Positions 49,621 through 60,776 of a stretch of DNA of 64,000 bases are shown piece after piece. This DNA comes from Lepisosteus oculatus (Eukaryota; Chordata; Actinopteri; Semionotiformes; Lepisosteidae). Numbering within the stretch: position 1 is the first letter of the stretch; every line of letters starts with the position of its first letter. The position numbers were made by a program, and so were the translations under genes. The notes under the pieces were generated by a model. That model ran no database searches, was not told the origin of the DNA, and saw nothing but the letters and a program-made list of their open reading frames with translations. The DNA lies in contig NC_090711.1 in the NCBI RefSeq assembly GCF_040954835.1, positions 6,889,501 through 6,953,500 on the forward strand, written 5' to 3'.

Positions 49621-50224
49621 TGAATACGGAACTATAAACACAAGACTGTGTACACTATACTGATTTTTGAACCCTTTCCTAGCTTTACATATTAATTTCA
49701 CTAGAATAGTAACAGACGTTATAATAACGTATTATCAGTATTTCAAAATAAAAACACGCAAATATGCATCGCATTACCGTGAGTAAAATCGAGTTATCTG
49801 TATATATTTTTATGTTTTGATAGTACGGTCATGAATAACACGATACGACTTTTCTCATCTGCGCTGATTCACTCATGTATAGGCAGCCATGAACTAAAGG
49901 AAAGAGGGGGGGTTTAATTTGCATAACCCATTGATTACATTCTGTACGTATTTTTAGCGTTCATTTGTTTCCGTTGTTCCCTAGCAAGTTTATATCTTCT
50001 TTTAATCTAGTCTGATGAAATATTTCCACTCACACCCTCTTCACGGAATGCAGTCCAGCACCAGTTTCTTCCTGTCAGCCAGCCGAGTCCGATCAAGACG
50101 GACATGTACCGTATCCTTCACCTCGTTATCCATCATCGTATCCATCATCTCCAGCGCTTATTGTGACTTAGTCACTAACGTAATAAAACAGCCGTTTTTT
50201 ATTATCTCCCCAGTGTACGTGAGA
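49621..50224. other. Non-coding spacer
   Basis: AT-rich. A 76-codon plus frame at 50015-50245 has no family resemblance and no splice signals. Nothing else is recognised. Confidence 0.4.
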
Positions 50225-51103
50225 TCATTTCTAATAATGATTTAGATTCTGGTATACTTATCAAGCCAATGAAGCTTACTGATGAAACCCTAGTAGCAGG
50301 AATAGCAAACATTGTAGAAGCTGCAAAGGAAATTTGAAAAGATTGTGATAATTAAGGTTGCGCAAACACCGGCAGATGACATTTAATGCAGACGTGTAGA
50401 ATAGTGCATGCAGATAGAATTAGAGAGAAAAACTTGGAAATGCTATGCTTGAAAAAATGACTTAATAAAAAATTCACTATTTGTCAACACTATTAACCTT
50501 GTCTTCGTGTTTGGACAATGTGGAAAAGCAATTAGAAGAGCAAGTGAATAAATAGGATAAATAGTTACATCTTTACATTTGAGTTAGAAGGTGATATATT
50601 GCAATTGTACAATACTCTAGTAAAGACCTCATTTAGAATACAATTTGTGTACAATTTTGTTCATTATGTTTGAAAAAAAAAAGAAGATATTGCTGTTCTG
50701 GAATCAGTCCAGAAAAGATCGACCAGATGCATTCCGATAATGAGGGAATATCCAACACTTCAGAGTTTTGGTCTTAAACAGAGAATAGGATCTAATTCAG
50801 GCATTATTCAAAATCCTCAGAAGGAACGACTGACAGAGTAATCCCAACTGCGCAACAATGAAACCCGAAGCAAGCCACACAAGTGGAAACTATGTGGAAG
50901 TGCTTTACCACAGAGACCAGGAGGTAGTTTACACAGATGGTGGGAGACTAGAGGCTCTCCAGCCACGTCGTTGGAGATGAAGCCCTGGTTTATTTCAAGA
51001 AATGTCCAGACAAGATCATCGGATCAATTGGCTCCCAGGAGCCCACAGGCTAGCTGTGCTGAACATCTTCTGTCATTTGTAACCTTTATTATGTTCCTAT
51101 ATA
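50225..51103 (+). mobile_element. Non-LTR retrotransposon (LINE) 3' fragment, decayed
   Basis: Broken reading frames keep the look of a reverse transcriptase C-terminal half: KLTDETLV in place of an FADDT-like catalytic region, then GRQMTFNADxxRIVHA-like text, ESVQKRSTRCIPIMREYPTL, and HKWKLCGSALPQRPGG. It ends with TTTGTAACCTTTATTATGTT, a usual end for this kind of element. Many stops and frameshifts make it inactive. CR1/L2-type by general appearance. Confidence 0.6.
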
Positions 51104-54100
51104 GGTGTTTAGGTGTTTATATCTGACTATATATATACAGCCAATTAATAGATCCAGCTCTGAGATTCATTGCCTCCCTTAACTATTGTACGCTTTGGTC
51201 AGTAAGTGCCATTCTAAGGCTAGTAGAAAGAAATAATGAAAAAGTATGTGCTCCAGGCACAGTCTAAAGGAGAAAGGCTTTGTTGCCTGACCTAGTTTCT
51301 TGCAATCTGGCCATTACAGTGAGGTCGAAGCCATATGTAGTTTACATACATAATCAAATATCCAGATTTAGCATAACAGGATGAAGAGCTTTCAATCGCA
51401 TCCTATTTATAAATAGATCTAATTTAAGATACTTGATTAGAGCATCATTCTACCCTAATCCCTACATAATGTGATTTATTGTAGTTTACAAAACTCCAGA
51501 AAATTTTTGATTTTTAAGCATCTGCTCTTTCTCTTCCCAGACAATAAAATACCTTGTTTGGGAAATACATTATGTTTCTATAGTGCCATTGTAAAATGTA
51601 ATATACATGTCTGTTCTTAATCGAAGACTTGCGATGGCTTGCTGTTTTGTCCAAAATAAAATGGTGGTGACAGGGAAATCAGTACATTGATCAGTGCAAC
51701 AAGATCAAGATGGAGGATCACAGGAGAGTACTGTGTCTTTAACTTCCCTATGCAAATCCAGTACTTCCATCTTCCTGTTCTGTCTCTCTCCCTATCTCCC
51801 TATCAGTCACTAACACTGAGTAGCTTTATTTTAAAGGCTGGTTAAGAAAAGTAGCCAATCAGAAGATGAATGCAGCATTTAACCAGCCAATCACCTCTGG
51901 AGTTTTGAACAGCACTCTATCTGAGTACAAGCTGAACCCAGAAAGGAATTCTGGTTGTCATTTGTCTTTTTAAGCCTAATAAAGAAGGAGCCTGCAGCCA
52001 ATAATCAGATACATACACAAGCACAAATACTTGCTTGCAAATACCAGCTTTCCAGCATGCTGTAGTAGTGTCAAGGTCAAACAATTATCAGTGTTTTTCA
52101 GACTCAGATTATAGAAGGTAATTTATTTTTTAGGCAAATCATTCATATTATTTACATTGATTGGTTTTAATGTACAGTGATTTGAACACTACACATCATC
52201 ATCATTAACACCTTGAACACAGAAAGGTAAGTCTACTCTATCAGAAACCCGAGACCCTTGCGATTTCTTGGAGGAATAATCCCTCATGTGAGCTTCTGCT
52301 AGTTAGACTCGGGCCCTGACCTTGAACATAGATTTCTATAACATGGGATTTGGAGTTGAGTAGTAATAGGATACAGGAAGGATAAGAAGTGGAACAATTT
52401 ACTGAAGTCCATTTTATCTGCAGTAGACCCAACAGATTCAGACAGTTTTGCTATTTTTACAACTTCACATTCACAAGGAAGGAGATATTTGAACATTGTC
52501 ACTCTTTAATTCCAGATTCAGGAATGTTGACATATGACACCACCAAATAAGCATTTAAGACCTTGAGGGCTTTAATAACTTCCCATGAGCGTGAAATGTT
52601 CTGGTAGAGCTAATATTGCATGGGCCAGTTTTACATGCAAATGTTCAGCAAGAAATGAGAGAAGTGTTGAGGAGATAGGATTACTGAAGCATGGATCACA
52701 GTTTGAAATCTTTGTACCTGGCAGAGGATATGTTTATTGTTTTCCCATGTCCTGCTATAAACACTAAATATAGTTGTAACATTAACCATCATTGTTTAAG
52801 AAACACACAATATTCAGGTAACTTGCATTACCTAATACAATGGCATTGCTAGCAGGAGGCCATAACAATATACAGTATTAAGTTACATAACACAGTATTT
52901 TAATCATTTTATAAAAGAACAAGTCAGAGGAAAACATATTGATTCCAGTAACTGACACCTATAAATAACACTGAAAATAAAATGTTATTTTACTGTAGTA
53001 CAGACAGGACATGAAGAGTTAAATTCTTAAAAACTAAAAAAATGCTATTAAGATGATTTGTGCACCGTTCTTTAAATGTGTATTTAATAAATTCAGTGTC
53101 TGCATTATTTTCCCTTTAAATGTATTGCAAAAGGACACAGGAATTACTATAAATTCTAATGAGACTATCTGTGTATTTCCATTCCCAGGGGTTGTTTTCT
53201 GTTTGTCTAACGCAAGGTTATAAAGATGGCCTTTCAACTTGAATAAAAGAAGACCGCACTGGGGTGAGCTGTTTTAATTATGAGGTGCTAAGTGAGATGG
53301 GATGCTAAGTGTACAAAAAGATCATACCCATCTTCCCTTCGCAAGCTCTTTGATCTCCTGCAGAATTAAATTTCATTTATTTCCTAGACAAATTCAGCAT
53401 GTTACTGCTTTTTGTCTCTGAGATTGATGGTGAATAGCTTTAAGTTTCTGTTTTAATGATGTGCTCTGTCAGTCTCTACATCTAAACTTGTCTTTGTGCA
53501 GAACAAGAAACCAAAACATGTAGACACATGTGAACAAGCAGCACACAATTCGCGGATCAAAAGGCACCTAAGGATATGCATTCTATAACTGCTGTGCATT
53601 TTAGAAATTCTTTTTGTCTTTGAGTGACACATAGCTACACACGTAAAGCAGATAAGACCTATTGCAGTAGAAAGGTCAGGCAAAATAATGTAGACAATAA
53701 ATGGGAAAATCATGCTCAAACAATATTTTGCAACAAGGTGTGCCGATGTCATTGCATTGGGTTTTTAAAACATTTTGTAACTGAAACACTGCAATACACA
53801 TTTATTCTATGCAAAGTAATTAAGAGTATAATTGTTAGTTCTAGGTTCTAATTTTCGCATTTTATAATTCTTAGTCATAAGGAGACTCAAATAGATAATA
53901 TACACCAAATCCAGAGAGAAAACTGTCTAAACCACTACAATGTTGTGAAGGTTGAATAATTTCTGATGAACACAACATTTATGATTATTCACCACAGCTC
54001 AGTTTGATTTGAATAGAACTAACGTGACACTTATCTTCAGCTGAGTTTAAAGATATTACCGGTTTCCTGACTAGAGTGCAGTAGCCTAACATTTAAAATG

Positions 54101-54937
54101 CTCAAGACAGCATCATGTAACAAGCTTTCAGCTGTCACGCCAGACTGCTAGGGCCGCTTCTTTGCATGAGTAAAAGTGCATAACCAGGTCTCTGTGGTTG
54201 CTGGCCCTTGGACTGGGAGAGTGGGGGAAACAAAGCAAAGACAGCCTGTAACGCAGAATAAAAACAGCACAGGGCCCCTGTGGGAAATATTCTGAAGCTT
54301 TATGGGTGTGTTATTTTTAATCCTAGCTGGATTAGGATAGCTCATCTGATGTAAAACTCCCACTCTTTCTCTCAGTCCCATAAGATTGCCATCAATAAAA
54401 AGAACTTTTATTAACCCCCCAGCCTGAGTTCTGCGGTGACCCTCCAGACTGTGGCACATTCAGAGGTTCATGTCAACCCATAGAATATGGTGTGATGGAA
54501 CTGTGAGGTCATAGAGTCCCAGATTACATAACTCTTGCCTTCCCTTCAAATATAACTGAGTATTCAATATCCATGAGTCTCTCAGCTCGCCTTTCACTAG
54601 GCAGGTTCAACAGGGGCACATCTTAATTTGGCTGCCAGGGAATCTATACTGTATATGTATAAGATACACTCCAAGGGATACTGCTTCAGAGCTAATGCTA
54701 CATACTGTAAGTGTTTCTTTTTAGTGTCACTTCCTGCTTTGTAAGTGTTATCAGGTTCCTTGCAAATGAGAAAGATGTCACTAGATTGACATTGATTTTG
54801 TGTGCACTGGCTGCTTTCAGTTAGTTTTGGTGGCGTATAACTGGGGACGATGATACTGCTACTGTGCCAAAACATGGTTAAAGATGAAGTTTTATTTTAA
54901 AAGCTAAAGTGAAATATTTTATAGTCAACTGGATTAT
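51104..54937. other. Gene-poor AT-rich region
   Basis: Short frames on both strands (for example minus 52241-52502, 53453-53752, 54148-54459 and 54597-54875) lack family resemblance. The stretch just below 54938 could be the 3' UTR of the candidate gene described next. Confidence 0.35.
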
Positions 54938-57900
54938 TTACTCCGGGGCAGTTTCTTCTTCAGGTATCCACTTGCTGCCTTTAGTAATTGTTACTGGGTA
55001 GCAACTTAGTTTGTGTGGTATATCCATCACTTCTTCAGTCTTCAGATTAAGTCCAACAAAAACAGAGGTGTCCAGTTCTGGTTGTAAAGAGAGGGCATTT
55101 CTGCAGATTACTAGCTTGACTATTAGTTTCCCAGCTTCTCTGCACTCTCCAGGTGCTGCTGCTTTAAAAGGACTTGATAACGTGCTGACACTGAAGCCCT
55201 TGTGGACCAGAACTAGACCTCTGATTGAAGGTTTAGGACCGTGTTGGACTAAAACAGTATTAAGTGCTTTTTTTTCCACATCTGTGAAATGGAATGAAAT
55301 CTTGAATTTTGCTTTGATTGGAGTAAAGGGCTTTGAAAATCATCTTATATATGTAAATTAAACCACTTGTTTCTTCTTTCAGGTGTATGCTGTTCTTCTA
55401 CTGGGTGATGTAATGATTCTATCGTATTGCATCATGCATAGTGCAGACCAGAGCCTTGTATTCATTATAATTAGTCGCTTTTAAAACACCCTGTCAGATC
55501 TGGCATTCTGGTCTGAAATGATTAGAGTGTAGGTTCAGTTTACCTGTCTTCAATTGCCTCCTTATGATAACTGATTCCAAAAAATCTCCCTACATGAGCA
55601 ATCATACTCTACACAGGCCTTGAGCACAGCCAGAAAACTCACATTTCTGTCAAGATCCACAGAAAGATGATTCTTTCTGCTTACATTGTTTTAGTTAAGC
55701 GTTTTGAACAATGACTGTCCTTGTTCACAGAACAAGCCACTACAGCGTAGTACATCTAGTCCATTTGAAGGCAATATATTTTACTATGTATTTCTGGATT
55801 TTTTGTTTGTATTTGATCAGACAAGCAATACAAAAGTAGATACAAAAGAGAATACAAAAGAAAGACATCAGTAGTATTGCACCTTTTAAAACATCTTCTT
55901 GCTTATTCATGTTTTCCATTTAGATTTGTATCTCCCTACAGTGTATAGTACTGAATTTAGTTTTGGACATATTTTCTTCAGTAACTGCTTTTTAATGGAT
56001 AAATAAGTTCATGCGGGAACATTAGACAGTACCAAACGAACCACATAGGAAACCATAATGATGCAAATGGCTGCCTACCTTTTCTTTTCTTTGAATGGTG
56101 TACTGGAAAATTTAATGAACAAGAACATGACTCCATTTTCTGCCTTGTGAGTTTCAATGAAAAAAATCGTTTTCCATAACTTATGCACAACCTGCAACAG
56201 GTTTTTAAGCATAAAAAAAACATTCGAAGCAAACAATGTATCTACTTTGTAGGTTTCAGTGCATTACATTTTAAAGAAGAAATGTTAAATTTTATTTTTC
56301 CTCAACTTGGTCAGTGATGAAGCGCCACCCCGCGTCTTAGCACTTATTTTTGTTAGTCACTTAACCACCTGAAGCCAACAGAGGGCGCCCTTTTATTGTT
56401 CAATCTCGTTTTCCAGTGCGCTCTTCTGAAATACGTGAAGAATTTAGCAAGTCCTCCTTTTCTTCAACACATGTGTGTTCAATAAACTTTGTTTGAAATA
56501 AATTTAGTTTGATAAATATCCATTAGGACTTACCATGATAGGAACCGGCTCCCCCGCGAACCTGAACAGGAAGAAACGGTTAGAAACAGGATGGAAATAT
56601 CCATGAGGATCATCTTGTTTCAGATACAATGTGTCCAAGATCAGCAACCGCATGACCGTGTTATTAGTACTATTTGAAATGATACCCTTTAACACAAAAT
56701 ACAACTTAGTTTCAAGATAAACACGAGAAAACATAAAGGTAGATGTATTCTTCAAAATGTGGGGTTGTCTGTAACCTTTTTGTTCTACATTTGTGACCAG
56801 GATTCTGAAAAAAGGTTGGAAAGTTACATATGTTGTGGTTCACTTAGTTTGTTCATATCAAGAACCTCTTTTCAATATAATCAATAATAATAATTGCTTA
56901 CACTTATATAGCGCTTTTCTGGACACTCCACTCAAAGCGCTTTACAGGTAATGGGGACTCCCCTCCACCACCACCAGTGTGCAGAATCCACCTGGATGAT
57001 GCGACAGCAGCCATAGTGGGCCAGAACACTCCCCACACATCAGCTATCAGTGGGGAGGAGAGCAGAGTAATGAAGCCAATTCATAGATGGGGATTATTTA
57101 TCATGATTGATAAGTGCCAATGGGAAATTTGGCCAGGACTCCGGGGTTACACCCCTACTCTTTTCGAGAGATGCCCTGGGATTTTTAATGACCACAGAGA
57201 GTCAGGACCTCGGTTTTACGTCTCATCCGAAGGACGGCGCCTGTTTACAGTATAGTGTCAATACCTAGTGCTGCTATCATTACCTAGGACACAAGCATCT
57301 CAACTGAATGGCATTGACAGATCCGAAAAGCAAGTAACCAGGTCAGCCAAATTATTTGGTGGTGGCTGATATAAACAATAACACAATTCATAGGTCCAGT
57401 GGTCCAGTCTGTTGTTGATTCCTGATTGAAGCAGAAAGTGCCCTTAATATTTGGGGATGTGCTAAAGGATTGATGGATTATGCTGCTGCCATAGTTACGA
57501 CAGGAGAAGCACAGGACCCAGAATCTGGTCAACAAAGCACTGTCCAGTGTATGAACAGAAACAAAATTCTGAAGTCATGACTCAATACTCCATTGTGCTA
57601 CCACCGCTGAAACAAGGTTGTTCTATTACAGAGATTTCAGCAAAGCTTTCAAAATTTGTTCTACATACTGCTAGACCATTTCCCAAATGAGGCACAAAAC
57701 TATGATTCAGTAGAAAACACAACCTCCTTTGCCAGTATACTAGAAACTATCAGGACGATGTGAAAACTATAGTCATGCAGTCCAGTGGCGTATAGTTGTA
57801 ACATTAACACTATAGTTGTGATATTATAATTATAATAATAAAAATAACTTTATTTTATATAGCACCTTTAAAGGTGGATTCTCACAGTGCTTTACAGTAA

Positions 57901-58354
57901 GTATAAGTGTTTTCCTTCTTCTTAACAGGGAACAGTGGCATCATACACTGTTAATTGCTGTATGTATATACCAAAATTGGTGAACCTTTGTGTCTTTGTG
58001 GACATGCATCACGTTTGCATGTGTAAACTTGCAAGCTCACATTTTGTGACAAGCATTTGCTCTCACACTGTCCATCATGTCATATCTAGGAAGTAATGAG
58101 GAGCTTTAAAAAAGTCCCAGCTATAGGACAGCTATACTCAAACAAGTTAATGGGATAACAGCTGTGTTGCATAATGTTTAATTTACCATCTAAATGTATC
58201 TCCTCCCTCCAAACACACACACACATACAATCATTTGTACCTTGACTTGTAGTTTCAGAGACGAGCTTATCAGACATACACACAATGATGTTATCATGAC
58301 GTCTCAGGGACTCTTTTATAAAAATGACTGGAATGATGCTATTTTGACTCAGGT
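54938..58354 (-). CDS. Possible unrecognised minus-strand gene (4 candidate exons)
   Basis: Four minus-strand segments look like coding exons: 58354-58241 (114 bases, phase 1 to 1, acceptor TTATTTATTGATTGCAG, donor CAAG/GTACAA); 56686-56534 (153 bases, phase 0 to 0, donor ATG/GTAAGT); 55589-55544 (46 bases, phase 0 to 1, donor CAG/GTAAAC); 55281-54938 (terminal, acceptor CATTCCATTTCACAG, stop TAA). The last three join in phase without stops. An exon with phase 1 to 0 would be needed between the first two. Peptide samples are IPVIFIKESLRRHDN, FAGEPVPIM and LVQHGPKPSIRGLVLVHKGF. Charged and hydrophobic residues alternate as in folded proteins, but I recognise no family. The truncated SINE at 56884-57257 would sit in an intron. 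It may be a real gene, a decayed one, or chance. Confidence 0.3.
56884..57257 (-). repeat. 5S-derived SINE copy, 5'-truncated
   Basis: Same body and tail as the element at 18846-19382, from AATAATAATTGCTTACACTT at the left to TTTACAGTATAGTGTC at the right. It stops before the 5S-like head and has an internal deletion near 57100. This 5' truncation is typical of LINE-driven insertion. Confidence 0.75.
57822..57905 (-). repeat. Short SINE/LINE tail fragment
   Basis: TTATAATTATAATAATAAAA followed by TTTATTTTATATAGCACCTT and CACAGTGCTTTACAG. It is similar in plan, not in exact sequence, to the tail of the 5S-derived element, so it probably comes from a related LINE-type tail. Confidence 0.45.
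58203..58229. repeat. Short AC microsatellite
   Basis: CCTCCAAACACACACACACA, with about seven AC units. It sits directly downstream of the candidate exon at 58241-58354. Confidence 0.7.
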
Positions 58355-58682
58355 CTGCAATCAATAAATAACTCTGTGTAGGCCATTTGTTCAGAAAAGC
58401 TAAAGTAAGGCAGAGGATGGAGCTGATATATTTGAGAGACATTTACATTAGAGAACTTGTGAAATACTGTACTACCTACCTTTTTGGGAGTGTGTTTCAA
58501 ACGTTCAGTACTTAATTGCCTCTTTCTCACCTGATTTGCTATCTTGTGAAGAATTCAAAGGTTGTAGGCAACTCTTGAATGCTGGTGGTGTGAAGTCCCT
58601 TGTTAAGGTGACCATTAGGTGCAATACAGCTGCTGATTCAATCAGAAGCCATCTGGCGTTCTTAGAATAGTCCAGAGCTTTG

Positions 58683-58740
58683 GTATTATTTATTTACTTA
58701 GTTGATGTCCTTATCCAGGGTGACCTACAATGTGTACTAA
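58683..58740 (+). repeat. Fragment of a common fish repeat
   Basis: TTATTTATTTACTTAGTTGA then CCTTATCCAGGGTGACCTAC match a motif often seen in fish interspersed repeats. Only the short core is left. Confidence 0.4.
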
Positions 58741-60075
58741 GTTTATATTAAGAGCAGAAACAAGCAAGACGATGGATAAGAAAAACCCACAAATATAAAC
58801 AAAAAAACTAAATTAAATTAGTAAAATGACAATTAGTGTAGCAGGAAGGTGGAAATGAAACACAAGTTCAAAGCATGCAAAGACAAAAAATAACAGTACT
58901 AAAATAATGTACAATTTAGATACAAAGCAAAAATGTGAATCCCTTTTTGATTTGTGTTCCATGTTTCACAGAGAATAAACACAAACAAATGATCAGACAT
59001 TTAGGTTTGGGTTAGGTATAGAGGTAAATAAGCATTGAAGTCTTAAACAGCAATTTAGAGTACTTTATTTTAGAAAATATTCTAAGCTAAAAAATAATTA
59101 TTAGATGTGGTAACGAGATGATTAAGGATCAGTGTAAGCATGTACTGTAAATTGTTTTATCATTATTGAAACAAGAAGCTAAATTGCTAAGGCTCAGAGA
59201 TTAATTATGAAAATATTCCCTTGTTGGTATATAAACAATGATATTTCAAACAAGTTTTGTCAGATGCTACAAAGACAGGTTTTGAGACTTTTTACCCAGA
59301 CATTTGGAAGGAATTGATTAAATGCCTGTTTTACTTTGTGACAAAGAGTTTAGAGTATACTGATCTGGTGCAAAAATGGGAGCATAACTTCTGAATGTTA
59401 TTTTGGCAGTGGGACCTCTTCTTTAAAATTTAGCTTGATCTTAAAGTTTTTTAATAAAAGATGATACTTATTTCCCTTCTGTGACTTAATGCAGGCTATG
59501 TAAGTAACTGACTTGAGTGACTTAATTCACAATAATGTGTTCATTGCTTTTATTTTTTAAAATATTTCTTTATATTCGCAGGTAATGCCTTGAAGACATT
59601 TTCAATAGAATGCACTGCAAAGCATCTGTTTTTCAGTGCTTTTGATTTTTAAAATAGTACATTTTCACCCTGTAAATTAAAGTACAACAGCTCCTGACAA
59701 TCGCTTCCTGATGACAGATTACCACAGTTACATCTTAATAAAATAGCTCCTGTCTGGGGCCAGGTTTTCCCTCTGTACTCTGCATTTGGAAGCATGAGTC
59801 ACAGCAGCAGCAGCAGGGTAACCAGCTTGTTGATTTCCTGCACTGCAGAAGTTTAAGCACCAAAAATATATCAGAACTCCCTCAGTGATTGGCAGAAGAG
59901 TTGTTTGTGTTGTGTCCACTGCTTGGAAAAAAACCCCCAGTCTCTCAGGCCTGCAAAGCACACAGATCCGCTGTGCCAAAGGACCATTTCCATGACAAAA
60001 TGGGTTTGCCACACTTTTCACTCCAAAGAGTTATATCACTAAAACAGGCTTATGTTCTTAGCAGACGACAAAAGT
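58741..60075. other. AT-rich spacer
   Basis: No recognisable gene. A 97-codon minus frame at 59728-60021 has no family resemblance and no clear splice sites. Confidence 0.4.
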
Positions 60076-60277
60076 AATACTAATAATAATTGCTTACACT
60101 TATATAGCGCTTTTCTGGACACTCCACTCAAAGTGCTTTACAGGTAATGGGGACTCCCCTCCACCACCACCAATGTGCAGCATCCACCTGGATGATGCGA
60201 CGGCAGCCATAGTGCACCAGAACACTCACCACACATGAGCTATCAGTGGAGAGGAGAGCAGAGTAATGAAGTCAATT
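60076..60277 (-). repeat. 5S-derived SINE copy, strongly 5'-truncated
   Basis: Starts AATAATAATTGCTTACACTT and follows the 18846-19382 element to about ATCAGTGGAGAGGAGAGCAG, then AGTCAATTTATA, where it stops and LINE-like sequence begins. Third copy in the window, and again with the minus orientation. Confidence 0.75.
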
Positions 60278-60505
60278 TATAAAAGTAGGAAGTATGTGGG
60301 AGTGCATTTAAAACTGAGATCAGAAGGCACTTCTTAGCACAAAGGGGTTGTGGGAGTATGGAACAAGCTAACCGCCCATGCTGTTAACGCCAATACTCTG
60401 GCTACTTTCAAGAAATGACTGATAAATGAGGATATCTTTGAATCAGCTGGCTTCTAACTACCAAATGGGCTAAATGAGCCAAATAGTTGTAAATGTGCTT
60501 ATTTT
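60278..60505 (+). mobile_element. LINE 3'-end fragment
   Basis: Reads approximately FKTEIRRHFLAQRGCGSMEQ, followed by a TTTCAAGAAATGACTGATAA stretch and TGGGCTAAATGAGCC. This is the same terminal LINE region as at 50225-51103. It directly adjoins the truncated SINE. Confidence 0.5.
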
Positions 60506-60661
60506 CGTATAATACAAGAAGAATTCCATTCAAGAAGAGTTCCATGCAAGAAGCATATCTGTGATTATTTGGTCATTAGAAATCTCATTACAAGTTTGCG
60601 AGATGAGGGGTGTTAACTCTGATGTCCTGCCTAAATTCAACTCCTCTAAAATCAAAGCATC

Positions 60662-60776
60662 CATTTCCTGACCCCTTTATTCAACACAGGGTTGCAGGGG
60701 AGCTGGAGCCTATCCTGGCAAGCAGTGGATGCAAGGCAGGATACACCCTGGATGGGATGCCAGTCCATCGAAATTC
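60662..60776 (-). repeat. Fish SINE-like repeat fragment
   Basis: CATTTCCTGACCCCTTTATT, GGGGAGCTGGAGCCTATCCT, GGCAAGCAGTGGATGCAAGG and CACCCTGGATGGGATGCCAG are the reverse complement of the 3' half of the repeat at 19474-19702. Similarity ends near 60776. Confidence 0.65.
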
